Program-made: the position numbers and the translations under genes
From: Antedon mediterranea
Taxonomy: Eukaryota > Echinodermata > Crinoidea > Comatulida > Antedonidae
DNA: 60,000 nucleotides
NCBI RefSeq assembly: GCF_964355755.1
Contig: NC_092677.1
Coordinates: 17,456,101 to 17,516,100, forward strand
Reading direction: 5' to 3'
The notes under the pieces: model-generated
Told to the model about the DNA's origin: nothing
Database searches by the model: none
What the model saw: only the letters and a program-made list of their open reading frames with translations
Shown here: positions 21,300 to 31,684 of the stretch, in pieces
Position numbering within the stretch: the first letter of the stretch is position 1
Layout of the letters: each line of letters opens with the position of its first letter

Positions 21300-22808
21300 A
21301 TGCCCACATCTGATACAAGGTGAGCAAGACTTAAAACTAAAACTAAATATTTTGCGTCTGGGAGCTAGGTCGTTGAGTAGTCCCACCAGGACCACAGTTA
21401 TTAGACAGACAGAGTAGAGCAAAACATCTGACCAATTAAGAATTTTCTGTTTGTAGGTCTAATGTTAATACTAAACGCGTATTGACATTTTAATTTCAAA
21501 GCATGTTTTAAATAAAATAATTATTTTAGAGAATATTATGATTATTACAGATCGGGACAGAACGTTGGATCACATCAGCGTAGATCCATGATTAAGCGCA
21601 TTTGGACGGCTGTCCTTGCGCTATTTTGCGTCAAAGCAGATGGCGACAGCGATGTCCCTTATGAAAAGACGAAAGCTAGCAGTGCCAGCAACAGAGATGA
21701 TGACAATCCGATTCGTCTGTCAACAAATCAGAAACCTGATTCTAAGTCTTCTCTCAAGCATCACAGCATTAGGCAGGACATCATACAAGACATCACCTCG
21801 AATGATTACAAAGTCTGTTCCAGTAGGTCTAGGCCTACCTCTAGAGGCATATAAGAATGGCTATTCATCAGCACCTGGACGAATGTCATTAGGAAGCAGC
21901 AACAGTAGCTGGTATTCGTCTGTTTCTGGACAATTTAGTATTCATATGGATGCCTCTTTCAAATATCTCGATTGCATTCTGCCTCAAGTACCATATATAG
22001 ATTCTTCAATTATACCACCTTCTCCTTTAAAAGAACTTGGAAGCGGAAGTTATGGACGTGTGGACCTAATGGAAATAAGTCATCAAATGGTGGCTGTGAA
22101 AACTGCATATCTGAACAGCAGCTATGAAGATACACATAAAACGAGGTTGAAATTGTGTATTGAAGCACGGATCATGAAATATCTGGAGAATGATTCAACA
22201 TTTCCACAAGTGTATGGAGTTTTTCGAAAGGAAGGAAAGTATATGATGGTCATGGAATATGTAGCAACACCAGGAGAAGATAAAACAACCACACTGAGAG
22301 ATGCGCTGGAAACTGGCAACTTCAATGACATCGAATTAATTGACATTATACTGGTCGTAGCCCAAGGATTAAAGAAAATGCACAGTCTAGGATTACTACA
22401 CAATGACCTGGCTTTAAGAAATATACTTGTGTATAATAATGGTTTTAAGACAACCGCAAAAATAATAGATTTTGGGATGGTGTCAGCCATTAAGGAGCCC
22501 AGGCCAGGAAACATGTACAACAAAGTATTTCAGCAGATGGGAGATACAGTAGAATTTGTAAACAAATATCCCGACATCGCACCAGAACGCGCACTGCATT
22601 CAGCCCATGATTCCATAGCGACGGATGCGCGCACTTGGAAACGTCATTAACCAAATTGCAAACACCATTGGCAGTGATCATAATGTCAACCCTTAGTAGT
22701 CTTTGCCAACAGCAAGACCCAACAAACACAAGACCTACAGTTGACGCCATCATTAAATATCTACATATGATTCGTCAAGTTCAAATGCTGACCCACAATC
22801 ATTTCTGA
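21300..22808 (+). pseudogene. Protein kinase-like gene with several frame breaks
   Basis: The kinase signatures are clear: GSGSYGRV (P-loop), VAVK, EARIM (helix C), HNDLALRN (catalytic loop), IDFG and APE, all in the open frame 21616-22650. After ATD the frame shifts by one: LGNVINQIANTIGSDHN continues from 22634 in frame 2. Then MSTLSSLCQQQDP and RPTVDAIIKYL (subdomain XI) follow in frame 3, ending at TGA 22806. The N-terminal part also looks coding in frame 3: a possible exon ATG 21300-21319, donor ACAAG|GTGAGC, acceptor at 21550, then MIKRIWTAVLALFCV (possible signal peptide). It joins the kinase frame only through another break near 21800-21855. The HRD arginine is replaced (HND). Assembly errors could mimic the breaks, but three in 1.1 kb, against none in the lipoxygenase, favour a pseudogene. 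Confidence 0.75.
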
Positions 22809-22964
22809 TGATTTTCATATTAAGCAGTTGATTTAACAAATATTTTACAATATCAATTTTAAATTTAGTTGTACTTTTAGTTTGTATGTTGTTTTCAAAA
22901 ACACTTTTAAGTTTAAATGTTACAACAATACACAGGTATTTAAAACAAAGTATACACACCCTAA

Positions 22965-23150
22965 TTTGTCCATATTAACGATCGTCACATCACCATCATG
23001 TAGTACCACCAACAATACAAGAAAATTCACTTGCACATTGTGATTGGTTATTAGTTTGTAATGACGTCATCTGGTAAGGCTCGATAGATTTGACATTTGA
23101 TGACCCCTCAATGAAGAGCATACAGTGTCCTGATTGGTGCATGTGTTATG
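22965..23150. repeat. Segmental duplication copy B (other copy at 27451-27650)
   Basis: GTCCATATTAACGATCGTCA, ATTCACTTGCACATTG and CTGATTGGTGCAT recur at 27451-27615. The match resumes on the far side of the palindromic insertion (26149-26180, TTATCTTGGGCCAAGCATGC versus TTAGCAGCTTTGCCAAGCAA). Confidence 0.85.
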
Positions 23151-24364
23151 TATGGAAAGCCAAACCCGCCAAAAATACATAATACATACCATCCACCAAT
23201 AATTAATTCGTACAAAATTCAAACCATCCAATATTATCTCATGCAGTTCAATGAAAACTTAAACCATTCACCTAGTATCTACACCATCCAATACAATGTG
23301 TGACCATCTACCACTAGCCCAAACGACAGTACGCCGAACAAACTACCCATAACACAAACCATCTAAAGAATGTTGAGCCCAGGCAGCAATAATTGAATTA
23401 ATCTAACGTTAATACAAGTATATATTAGCCAACTCATTTATCAACATTTCATGTTGTTCATGAACATTTCAAACAAAGCATCTTAATTATAGTTCATCGA
23501 ATTCTAATTCTAATACATTGCCTGTTTTATACACCGTTCGTCTGTTCAACAGTTTAAACAACTGTTTTGCACACGATACGCCCGTTCGTGAGTTCAAACC
23601 ATGATATTTGAAGCATCGACTTTCCAAACAGCGATTTTTCGCACCGAACGTATTTTCTTGAGTTAAAGTGGTTGCATTTCAATCACTTACTTTTGATTGG
23701 CCAGTATTACACACCGTTCGCTTGTTCGTGATTTCAAACCATGATATTTGAAGCATCGACTTTCCAAACGGCGATTTTTCGCACCGAACTTATTTTCTTG
23801 AGTTAAAGTGGTTGCATTTCAATCACCTACTTTCGATTGGCCAGTATTACACACCGTTCGCTTGTTCGTGATTTCATGTGATAACATTTCATTCGACAAC
23901 TTTTCAAACGTTAGCTTTTGGCTCCGCTTACGTATATATCAATTGATATACTATTTTTTAATTTTCATACTTTCCATACATCAGTTTTGTACATCATTCG
24001 CATTTACGCATGTAAAGTGTAGATATTCCACTCGACAAGTTTTAAAACGGTAGTTTTTTTTTTATTGTTAAATTGTAACTGTTGGCGCCGATTTTATATT
24101 GGGGGGGGGGGGGGGGAGGTGTTCGGTACTGAATGTGAACAGTACACATTTTTAAATATGGTATCTCTACATGTCCGGAAATTACACTCTCTCAAAAAAA
24201 GGGGGTGTAAGTGTGTAATATTAAATCAACCACAACCACAACCGTAAGATGAGAACATTTTAGGAACAATGGACATGTTAATTGTAACAGGCCCACAAGC
24301 TAAATTATATTATTTCATTCTGTTTTTTTTTTTCATTATTTAAGTTTGTGATAATGTGTGTAAC

Positions 24365-24413
24365 CAGGGAGATGTAAAATAAATTTATAAATTAGTTTAC
24401 ATCTCCCTGTGTG
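24365..24413. repeat. Perfect 14-bp hairpin at the centre of the 3-kb palindrome
   Basis: CAGGGAGATGTAAA pairs exactly with TTTACATCTCCCTG around a 17-21 base AT loop. Confidence 0.85.
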
Positions 24414-24790
24414 TGTAACGTAGGCCTAGGCCTAAGTAAGTGTCATACAGTCGTAAAGTTGACATTCACCCCCCGCCCCTCAATATTAAATCGGCGCCAA
24501 CAGTTACAATTTAACAATAAAACAATAAATGTGCGAACAACTACCGTTTAAAACTTGTCGAGTGGAATATCTACACTTTACATGCGTAAATGCGAATGAT
24601 GTACAAAACTGACTATGGAAAGTATGAAAATTAAAAAATAGTATATCAACTGACATATACGTAAGCAGAGCCAAAAACTAACGTTTGAAAAGTTGTCGAA
24701 TGAAATGTTATCACATGAAATCACGAACAAGCGAACGGTGTGTAATACTGGCCAATCGAAAGTAGGTGATTGAAATGCAACCACTTTAAC

Positions 24791-25489
24791 GGGTGTGTAG
24801 AAAGCGACGACCTCGAATTGGACGACCCCAACGACCCGGGCGACCTCGAATTGGACGACCTAGAATTGGACGACCCATAACACGAAACCGACGACCCTAG
24901 CCTAGCCTATAGGCCTAAGTGTGGTATAACATCCCGAAGCCGATTAGCACACGAAATACCAGGTCAAAACGGCCCCTTTTTCAGCGGCGGGTGAGAAGGT
25001 TTGACCGTATACAATGCATGTGTGAAATGTAAAGCTTTTCTTATGGCCCTCCCCCATGCACATGTTCGCAACACGCTGCTTGGTAGGCCTATAGTGTTCG
25101 TTATAAGAAGACCAGATGTAATTATACGTCCATGATTTAACCATGTAATGTATAATATTTATTTCTTTTTAATTTATTTTTAATATGTCGAATGCAGTTT
25201 TAATGATGCACTCTTGGCGTTCCATATCTGTTCGTTTGTTCGTGTCGACACATTCAGTATGAAATGGCGATATTTCTGTATTTTTTCAATCAATTGCTTG
25301 CTTGCGAGTATAAGGTATGGTTTAAAGATCTTTGGCTATGTTCGGCTTCGGAATGTTATACCACACTTAGGCTAGGCTATAGGGGTCGTCGGTTTCGTGT
25401 TATGGGTCGTCCAATTCTAGGTCGTCCAATTCGAGGTCGCCCGGGTCGTTGGGGTCGTCCAATTCGAGGTCGTCGCTTTCTACACACCC
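24791..25489. mobile_element. Nested 699-bp element with ~150-bp inverted repeats and 10-bp target duplication
   Basis: The terminal repeats start GGGTGTGTAGAAAGCGACGA and are almost identical for about 150 bases. They carry iterated GAATTGGACGACC. CCACTTTAAC flanks both sides (24781-24790 and 25490-25499) and occurs once in the uninterrupted sub-repeat at about 25627. The element interrupts the right arm of the 3-kb palindrome and is therefore younger. The size of the duplication suggests a Mutator-like MITE. Confidence 0.92.
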
Positions 25490-26211
25490 CCACTTTAACT
25501 CAAGAAAATACGTTCGGTGTGAAAAATCGCCGTTTGGAAAGTCGATGCTTCAAATATCATGGTTTGAACACGAACAAGCGAACGGTGTGTAATACTGGCC
25601 AATCGAAAGTAAGTGATTGAAATGCAACCACTTTAACTCAAGAAAATACGTTCGGTGCGAAAAATCGCCATTTGGAAAGTCGATGCTTCAAATATCATGG
25701 TTTGAACTCACGAACGGGCGTATCGTGTGCAAAACAGTTGTTTAAACTGTTGAACAGACGAACGGTGTATAAAACAGGCAATGTATTAGAATTAGAATTC
25801 GATGAACTATAATTAAGATGCTTTGTTTGAAATGTTCATGAACTACATGAAATGTTGATAAATGAGTTGGCTAATATATACTTGTATTAACGTTAGATTA
25901 ATTCAATTATTGCTGCCTGGGCTCAACATTCTTTAGATGGTTTGTGTTATGGGTAGTTTGTTCGGCGTATTGTCGTTTGGGCTAGTGGTAGATGGTCACA
26001 CATTGTATTGGATGGTGTAGATACTAGGTGAATGGTTTAAGTTTTCATTGAACTGCATGAGATAATATTGGATAGTTTGAATTTTGTACGAATTAATTAT
26101 TGGTGGATGGTATGTATTATGTATTTTTGGCGGGTTTGGCTTTCCATAGTTATGTTTATCTTGGGCCAAGCATGCTTTCGTCGTTCACTCGACCAGACTG
26201 TCTTTTCCCAT

Positions 26212-26747
26212 GGTTGGTGGCCTAGTTATGCATCTTGCTTTTTTCTTTGTGTTTAACATTTTAACCCGCCGCCGCCAACAGGACACTGACCTGGTAGTGC
26301 GTTGTCTGGTGTCAGTCACTGAAGACTTATCCGTGTTATCAAACAAAATGATAATAAATGATACTTGACTTGACTTATAATAAATCAAACATACTACTGT
26401 ACTGTATAATAATTTAGGTTATATATTAGACACTGGAACAATTATTTGTCACAGGCTCAATTTACCTTACCGAAAATCGTGACTGCTGCACCTCTTCCTC
26501 TTCAAAATTAAAACATTTTATTGGTTCACTTAAAATGGAAATTCATTTGCTTGGAATACAACTTCAAGAAAAAATACATCAAATTGCACAAACGCCATAG
26601 GCTAATATTAATAAGCCAATGTTAAAATACCGTTAATAAAACGATTAAAAATGATTAAAATTCAAAACAAAAATTACTGTATAGTGTTACCGTTGAACAT
26701 TTTAATTACCCATACATGAATGCTATATACTGTAGATTGATTTGGTC
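26212..26747. repeat. Segmental duplication copy A', with empty site
   Basis: Counterpart of 20148-20705. GGTTGGTGG occurs once here (26212-26220), where the other copy has the 2.06-kb element. The homology ends exactly where CAGTGGCGTATCCAGG begins at 26747. Confidence 0.88.
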
Positions 26748-27035
26748 AGTGGCGTATCCAGGATTTTGAAGTTGGGGAGGGGGGGGGGGGGGGGGCGGGA
26801 ATTGCTAATTTGCCGACAAAATTAGTATCATTCCTGTACATACACCTGATCAATATATGTTCTAGGATTGCATAGTCATATTGTCTTATATATGGGATAA
26901 CGATCCAAAATTAAAACCAAACCAACATTATCTGTTAGTATGTTGTATTCATATTACAATAAAGAAAGAATTCGAAATATAGGGTCTAAAACACCGCCGA
27001 AAATGATCGTTTTTAGCCACGAAAGAAGTAAAATA
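26747..27035. mobile_element. Fragment starting with a transposon-like terminus CAGTGGCGTATCCAGG
   Basis: The sequence begins abruptly at the end of the duplicated segment with CAGTGGCGTATCCAGGATTT, a terminus type common in animal DNA transposons. A G-rich run follows (about 26776-26797). I found no matching right end, so only one terminus is supported. Confidence 0.4.
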
Positions 27036-27195
27036 TAAATTGTATTTGTATAATCTGTATTTAATATCAGTCACATAGTTTATTTTATTGCTAAGGTCAA
27101 GTCTGAGGGTCACTTAAATTGTATTTGTATAATCTGTATTTAATATCAGTCACATAGTTTATTTTATTGCTAAGGTCAAGTCTGAGGGTCACTTC
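27036..27195. repeat. Two identical 80-bp tandem copies
   Basis: TTGTATTTGTATAATCTGTA... AAGTCTGAGGGTCACTT occurs twice in a row with no difference that I can see, which implies a recent duplication. Confidence 0.92.
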
Positions 27196-28446
27196 ATCAG
27201 CAAGTGAAGTGCAGTGTGAAGTATCATGGGACTCATAAATACTGTACCAGAAATGCTTTGGGATTTGTCGTTCGGACTCTTTTCCCAGACGTTTTGTGGG
27301 CCCATCAGCTGTTACCTATGAATTATAGTCGAGTATGCATTTTCGCATTTCTGTCATCCTTAGATAGATAACTTCTGCTTACTTCCGGTTTATTACTGAG
27401 TCATCCTCCTGGGACGTAGCGGGCTAAAGTAGCAGCGTGAAAAATTAATGTGTCCATATTAACAATCGTCACGAAAAACATCACATCATGTACATGGAGA
27501 AATACAGCAAAATTCACTTGCACATTGGGATTGGTTAGTAGTTTGTAATGATGTCATCTGGTAGACTGGATCATAGATTTGACATTGAAGAGAATACAGT
27601 GCACCTGATTGGTGCATCTGTTTGTTTAGCAGCTTTGCCAAGCAAGCTTCATTCCTCCCTACAATCTGTACCCATTTAAAAAATAACATGCTTGATTCGC
27701 GAGGTCAAACCACTCTGCGCGGCCGGCCGACTAACTGTGTGCAGCATGCACATGATGTGCGTTTAGTTGTTATGTTTTGTTTTTTGCGAAGTGAGAGTAC
27801 TACTACTATTAATTATGAGGAGCTCCTTAGGTGTTTAGTAGAGGACTGGAAGACGGAATTCTTGGGGAAAGTCAGTTTTTGCTAGCTAGCAATAATGAAT
27901 AATATTCCCTGTGTAAATCTAAGCGAGGTCCGGCCTAGATTGAGCTCGGAGAGAGTGTAAAGTTACAACAGGTGGTGGGAACAAAATGGCAAGCAAGATG
28001 AGGACGGCGGTTCGGTGTTTTGATGCTATGGAAGACATGATGGTCAGAGCTAGGCTACTATAAGTATTATCGGCCTATATGAGTCTTGTGAGTACAAAAT
28101 AAACATAAACAAATGCCTCCGTAATTACTTACTGTGTAAATAATAAGGTAAGTACTGTTTGACATCATTATATTTTAGTCTGAGTTTGAAAGGCAATGTA
28201 TATTTGTTGTATTTTCTTTATTTAGTTAATCCATTGACCCCTAAAAGTCTTACTAAGTTTATTTTGCTAAAAAGGGACCTAAAAAGCATAGGTTGCATAA
28301 TTAATTACCCATAACTTTTGACAGAAATTTAAAAAATGAAAAAAGAAAAATAATACTAAGGACATTTTCTTGCCGCTAAAAGTTGTACAGCAATTGAATG
28401 GGTGTTTTTAACCATTATTTTTGCACTGCCATTTAACTGGTTATTA
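27196..28446. other. No recognisable gene
   Basis: Includes copy B' of the duplicated segment (27451-27650). A small open frame (27622-27885) ends STTTINYEELLRCLVEDWKT and looks mildly protein-like, but has no family resemblance I can name. The rest is AT-rich. Confidence 0.35.
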
Positions 28447-28938
28447 GGGAGGTTTCGCAACCTTACGAATACAATAACGAAAACGGATACGTCATACATT
28501 TGTGAAACTTTTGAGCTGATCCCCATTTCGTATTCGTATTCGTGTTGACGAATATCACCAGTCTTATTCGTACATAACTACAAAACGAGTATAGTTTTTG
28601 ATCTATTTTGCACATTTTGCATTTGAATCAGAAATGATTCATGATTATAATATAATTATAAATTTATTGAAAGTAATTTACTAAAGTAATTTACTAAAAT
28701 GTCAATTTTGATAAATAGCAGTTTTTAAAGTCCTCATTCGCTTTGATGTTACGCTAGGCCTAGGCAGCCAAGCACCAAGCAACACGTACCTGCGCTTCGC
28801 TCAAATTTACCGCAGTCATATTTTGGACGCGCCTCAATATTTCGCTGCTATGCGAAACAGATTTTTTTATGGCTTACGAAAGCGAATACGTGTGCGTGAT
28901 GTTTTCGTTATCGTATTCGTAAGATTGCGAAACCTCTC
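28447..28938. mobile_element. 492-bp MITE
   Basis: The termini GGGAGGTTTCGCAACCTTAC and GTAAGATTGCGAAACCTCTC are inverted, followed by ACGAATAC and AACGAAAAC. TATTA flanks both sides (28442-28446 and 28939-28943), an apparent 5-bp duplication. The interior has no open frame of note. Confidence 0.85.
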
Positions 28939-29864
28939 TATTAAAAAATTCTGCTCCCAAGAAATTAGGTTAATTTATTAACACCGTTTTTAACTGGTTA
29001 TTTTTAAAATGAAATTACCCTGCCCTGTTTAAACCAAATAAATGCGACAAATAATTTGGACAAATGAAGTATTGAAAGTGGTAAGAAAATACTGTAAATG
29101 AATAGATAAATAGATGGATTATCCTAGTTATTGGATACAGTACTGTTTGCTTGAAATTACATTTTTTTTCAGGTAAATACATTTTTTTTCAATCCAATTT
29201 TTGGTCAAAGTGGACAACTATTATGTTGCATTAAAATGGAATATTAAAAAAAAAAATTGTTTTCAGGGGGACAATACATCTTTAAACAAAGTAATTATTA
29301 CTCAGAACATACAGTAAGCAAGTCAAAGGTGAAAAACATAAAAAACGTTCATTTTTTACTTTATTATTGCAAACAACATCTGGTCACTTCTTTGGGTTTC
29401 TATAATTTATATAGATGACCTTATTACTTTAAATTTATTTTTGCATTTTACTTTACATTTTTGCACTTTATTATTTTGTGTTTTGTTTACTTGAAGATTG
29501 ATTTTGTTTAATTATGTACAGGGTGTGCTTTGCTATTTGTATTTTAACTTTAATTGTTTTCCTATGACAGACAATTTGTCTCATTGATAATGTATTATTT
29601 TTGTGTTTACCTAAATGATTGATTTTTAGGGATGCTTTGTTATTTTAACCTTCACTTTTTGGTGTTTGTTGACAATATGCTTTTTCATTTATTTCCACAA
29701 TATTTTATAACATACATACAAGATAATAAATGCCAATAACAACGTAGACATTAATTGGTGTTTTACAGTGATAAAGATTAGGCATTTAAATAATGAAGAA
29801 ATTAAAAAAACAAAATATGTGTAACAATAACATAATGTAACTTCTATTATAAGTTATAAATTCT
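28939..29864. repeat. AT-rich region with one copy of a repeat found at 34.3-34.9 kb
   Basis: 29470-29690 carries TTTGTTTACTTGAAGATTGA, then GTACAGGGTGTGCTTTGCTATTTGT and TCTCATTGATAATG, the same order as the tandem units at 34270-34870. The remainder shows nothing recognisable. Confidence 0.65.
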
Positions 29865-30238
29865 AAATATTGGGACTTCTGTAAAGAACACTGTTAATAT
29901 ATAGGTCACCCTTTCTAAATACTGGTTTCTTTCCTTCATTGAATGCTTTAATTATGACATCCCGAAGAGCTCGCTTCTTCATTAAATCAGAAGATATTCT
30001 AACACGTGCATATATTCTTTATTCAATTGGCCTTTAAGCTTTTCACTTGAGATATTACTGCAAATTTTTCAGTTCTGTATAACAACCGTACAATAATTTG
30101 CCTCTGCTTATCCTTCATAATTTTAACAATGCGATGAGCATATTCAATATTAATATTTGTATCCTCCATTTTTAAATCTTGCTGGATTTTTAGGCGGCAT
30201 TTCGAAAATATAAATATACAATAGTGTTTAAACAACAA
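29865..30238 (-). pseudogene. LINE ORF1-like (L1 RBD/transposase_22-like) fragment
   Basis: The upstream frame reads IQQDLKMEDTNINIEYAHRI, then KDKQRQIIVRLLYRTEKF and VKSLKAN. After a frameshift near 30040 it resumes as RISSDLMKKRALRDVIIKAF, then NEGKKPVFRKGDLYINSVLY and RSPNI, then stop. The A-H-R-I, I-I-V-R-L and D-L-M-K-K-R-A motifs fit the nucleic-acid-binding ORF1 proteins of L1-type retrotransposons. No reverse transcriptase was seen nearby. Confidence 0.6.
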
Positions 30239-30424
30239 TATTAATCCAGGATTTTTTACTATTATGGAGTTAAACCAGCCAACGCAAATAATGTATCCGG
30301 AGAGGTGTGCAGATCACGTCTTAACTCAATCGTCGCCATTTTGAACTAAAATGGAATAGTTTTGAAAATTAGATTAAAATTATAGTCTAGGATAGGACTG
30401 AAAAAACAGTACACTAACTAAATA

Positions 30425-31208
30425 CAGTCGACTCCGCCTAAGTCGAATCTAATGGGACCGGTATAAAAATTCGAGTTACGCGAACTTCGACTTACAGATT
30501 TGCCAAAAAAAATATGCTAGGCCTAGGTTCACTCACTAGCCGCCCTATGGCTAGGCCTAGTGGACCCTGCCCTGTCGCAATCGCGGCCCACGCGATGAGC
30601 CTTCTTGAATTGAGTTTGCTTAGCTAGCTAGCTAGCTAGGCCTAATAAATGCTAAGCCTCTTTATCGGCAATGATAAACTGTATTTTCTTTTATGGTTTA
30701 AGCCCGAAACAATACAAAAACGTATAATAAATACATTTCGGTTTTTATTCGAAATCGGTATCCATTGTTTATTGCCATCTGTCTAGCACAAAATAGGTAC
30801 CCACAAAACGCCGCTCAAGTTCTCAACTCTGAAACAAGTCATACACTATACACTAGCGCGAGTTGTAGGACGCCGCCTATACTATACAACCTGCTTGAGA
30901 GAACCGATATGGTCCCACATTATCCCCTCTGTTGTTTGTTTATCGAAGAATTACGTACGTTTCATCGGCTTTTTTAGCGCGTTGTTGCCGCGTAATTTGT
31001 GACTTCGACTTATACGATATAAATCACTAAAGAATGTGTGTATTCGGACCGCAAAAAGACGTCGACTTAGACGAATTTCGACTTAGAAAAATTCGACTTA
31101 CAAATAAAAATTACACAGTAATATATAGGAAAGAATTGGGACTTTCCAAAAAATTCGACTTTCGCGATTTTTCGACTTACGCGAATTCGACTTAGGCGGA
31201 GTCGACTG
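30425..31208. mobile_element. 784-bp Tc1/mariner-type (pogo/Tigger-like) MITE
   Basis: The inverted ends CAGTCGACTCCGCCTAAGTC are flanked by TA on both sides (30423-30424 and 31209-31210). Both ends contain repeated TTCGACTTA/TAAGTCGAA. The terminus and TA duplication are typical of the Tc1/mariner superfamily. It has no transposase frame. Confidence 0.9.
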
Positions 31209-31239
31209 TAGTTACTACTAACTAAATAGTTACTAGACC

Positions 31240-31520
31240 CCTGACTTATTTAATTTATCTTAAACTACTTTGTAGATGCACCTCAAACCTTTTATTTTTG
31301 TTTGGATATTTTGGTGCCTTCTTTTTTAGATGGCCAAGTTCCAATAGCTTCGCGAGTATTTCATTGTACACTCTAATATTCTTTATATTGGTGGTCCTCC
31401 AATTTCCTATTTCTATTTTGTCCCTATATTCAGGGCTTCCCCACAGTGAAAGTCGCGAATTTCAGATTCTTTCCACTGAACTCGCTTTAACATACTTTCT
31501 ATCTTAACATAAAGGGAAAA
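31240..31520 (-). other. Unidentified protein-like segment
   Basis: One minus frame reads SPEYRDKIEIGNWRTTNIKN, followed by IRVYNEILAKLLELGHLKKK, with a codon pattern that looks coding. It is short and has no clear start or splice sites. It may be a transposon relic. Confidence 0.3.
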
Positions 31521-31684
31521 AAAATACACGCTTCTCAGTTCTTCAGATTTATCGGCGAGGACTATATGCTACTGAAAGTTTTTTTGTGTAGAGATTGTTC
31601 TTTGACCTATAGGTCAAATTCATTGTTCACGTCATCGCCATGATTGGATACAATATACAATACGTTGAATTACAGTAGCGTTGT

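Larger units (their letters stand above)
23151..26148. mobile_element. 3.0-kb palindromic element with 6-bp target duplication
   Basis: The terminal inverted repeats begin TATGGAAAGCCAAACCCGCC and run for about 900 bases with very high identity. They are flanked by GTTATG (23145-23150 and 26149-26154), and 27600-27640 shows the unoccupied site. The arms hold repeated ACCATCC near the ends and a tandem ~140-bp sub-repeat (about 23580-23870). The centre (about 24100-24490) has a G16 run and a 14-bp hairpin. Both arms show the same open frame (MVAFQSPTFDWPVL), a by-product of the palindrome. No transposase was seen. Confidence 0.92.

Noticed and set aside
22122-22523. 133-codon minus-strand frame
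   Set aside because: Antisense shadow of the kinase domain.
23808-24784. The same protein (MVAFQSPTFDWPVL...) on both strands
   Set aside because: It results from the two arms of the palindrome at 23151-26148; no family resemblance and no splice or start evidence.
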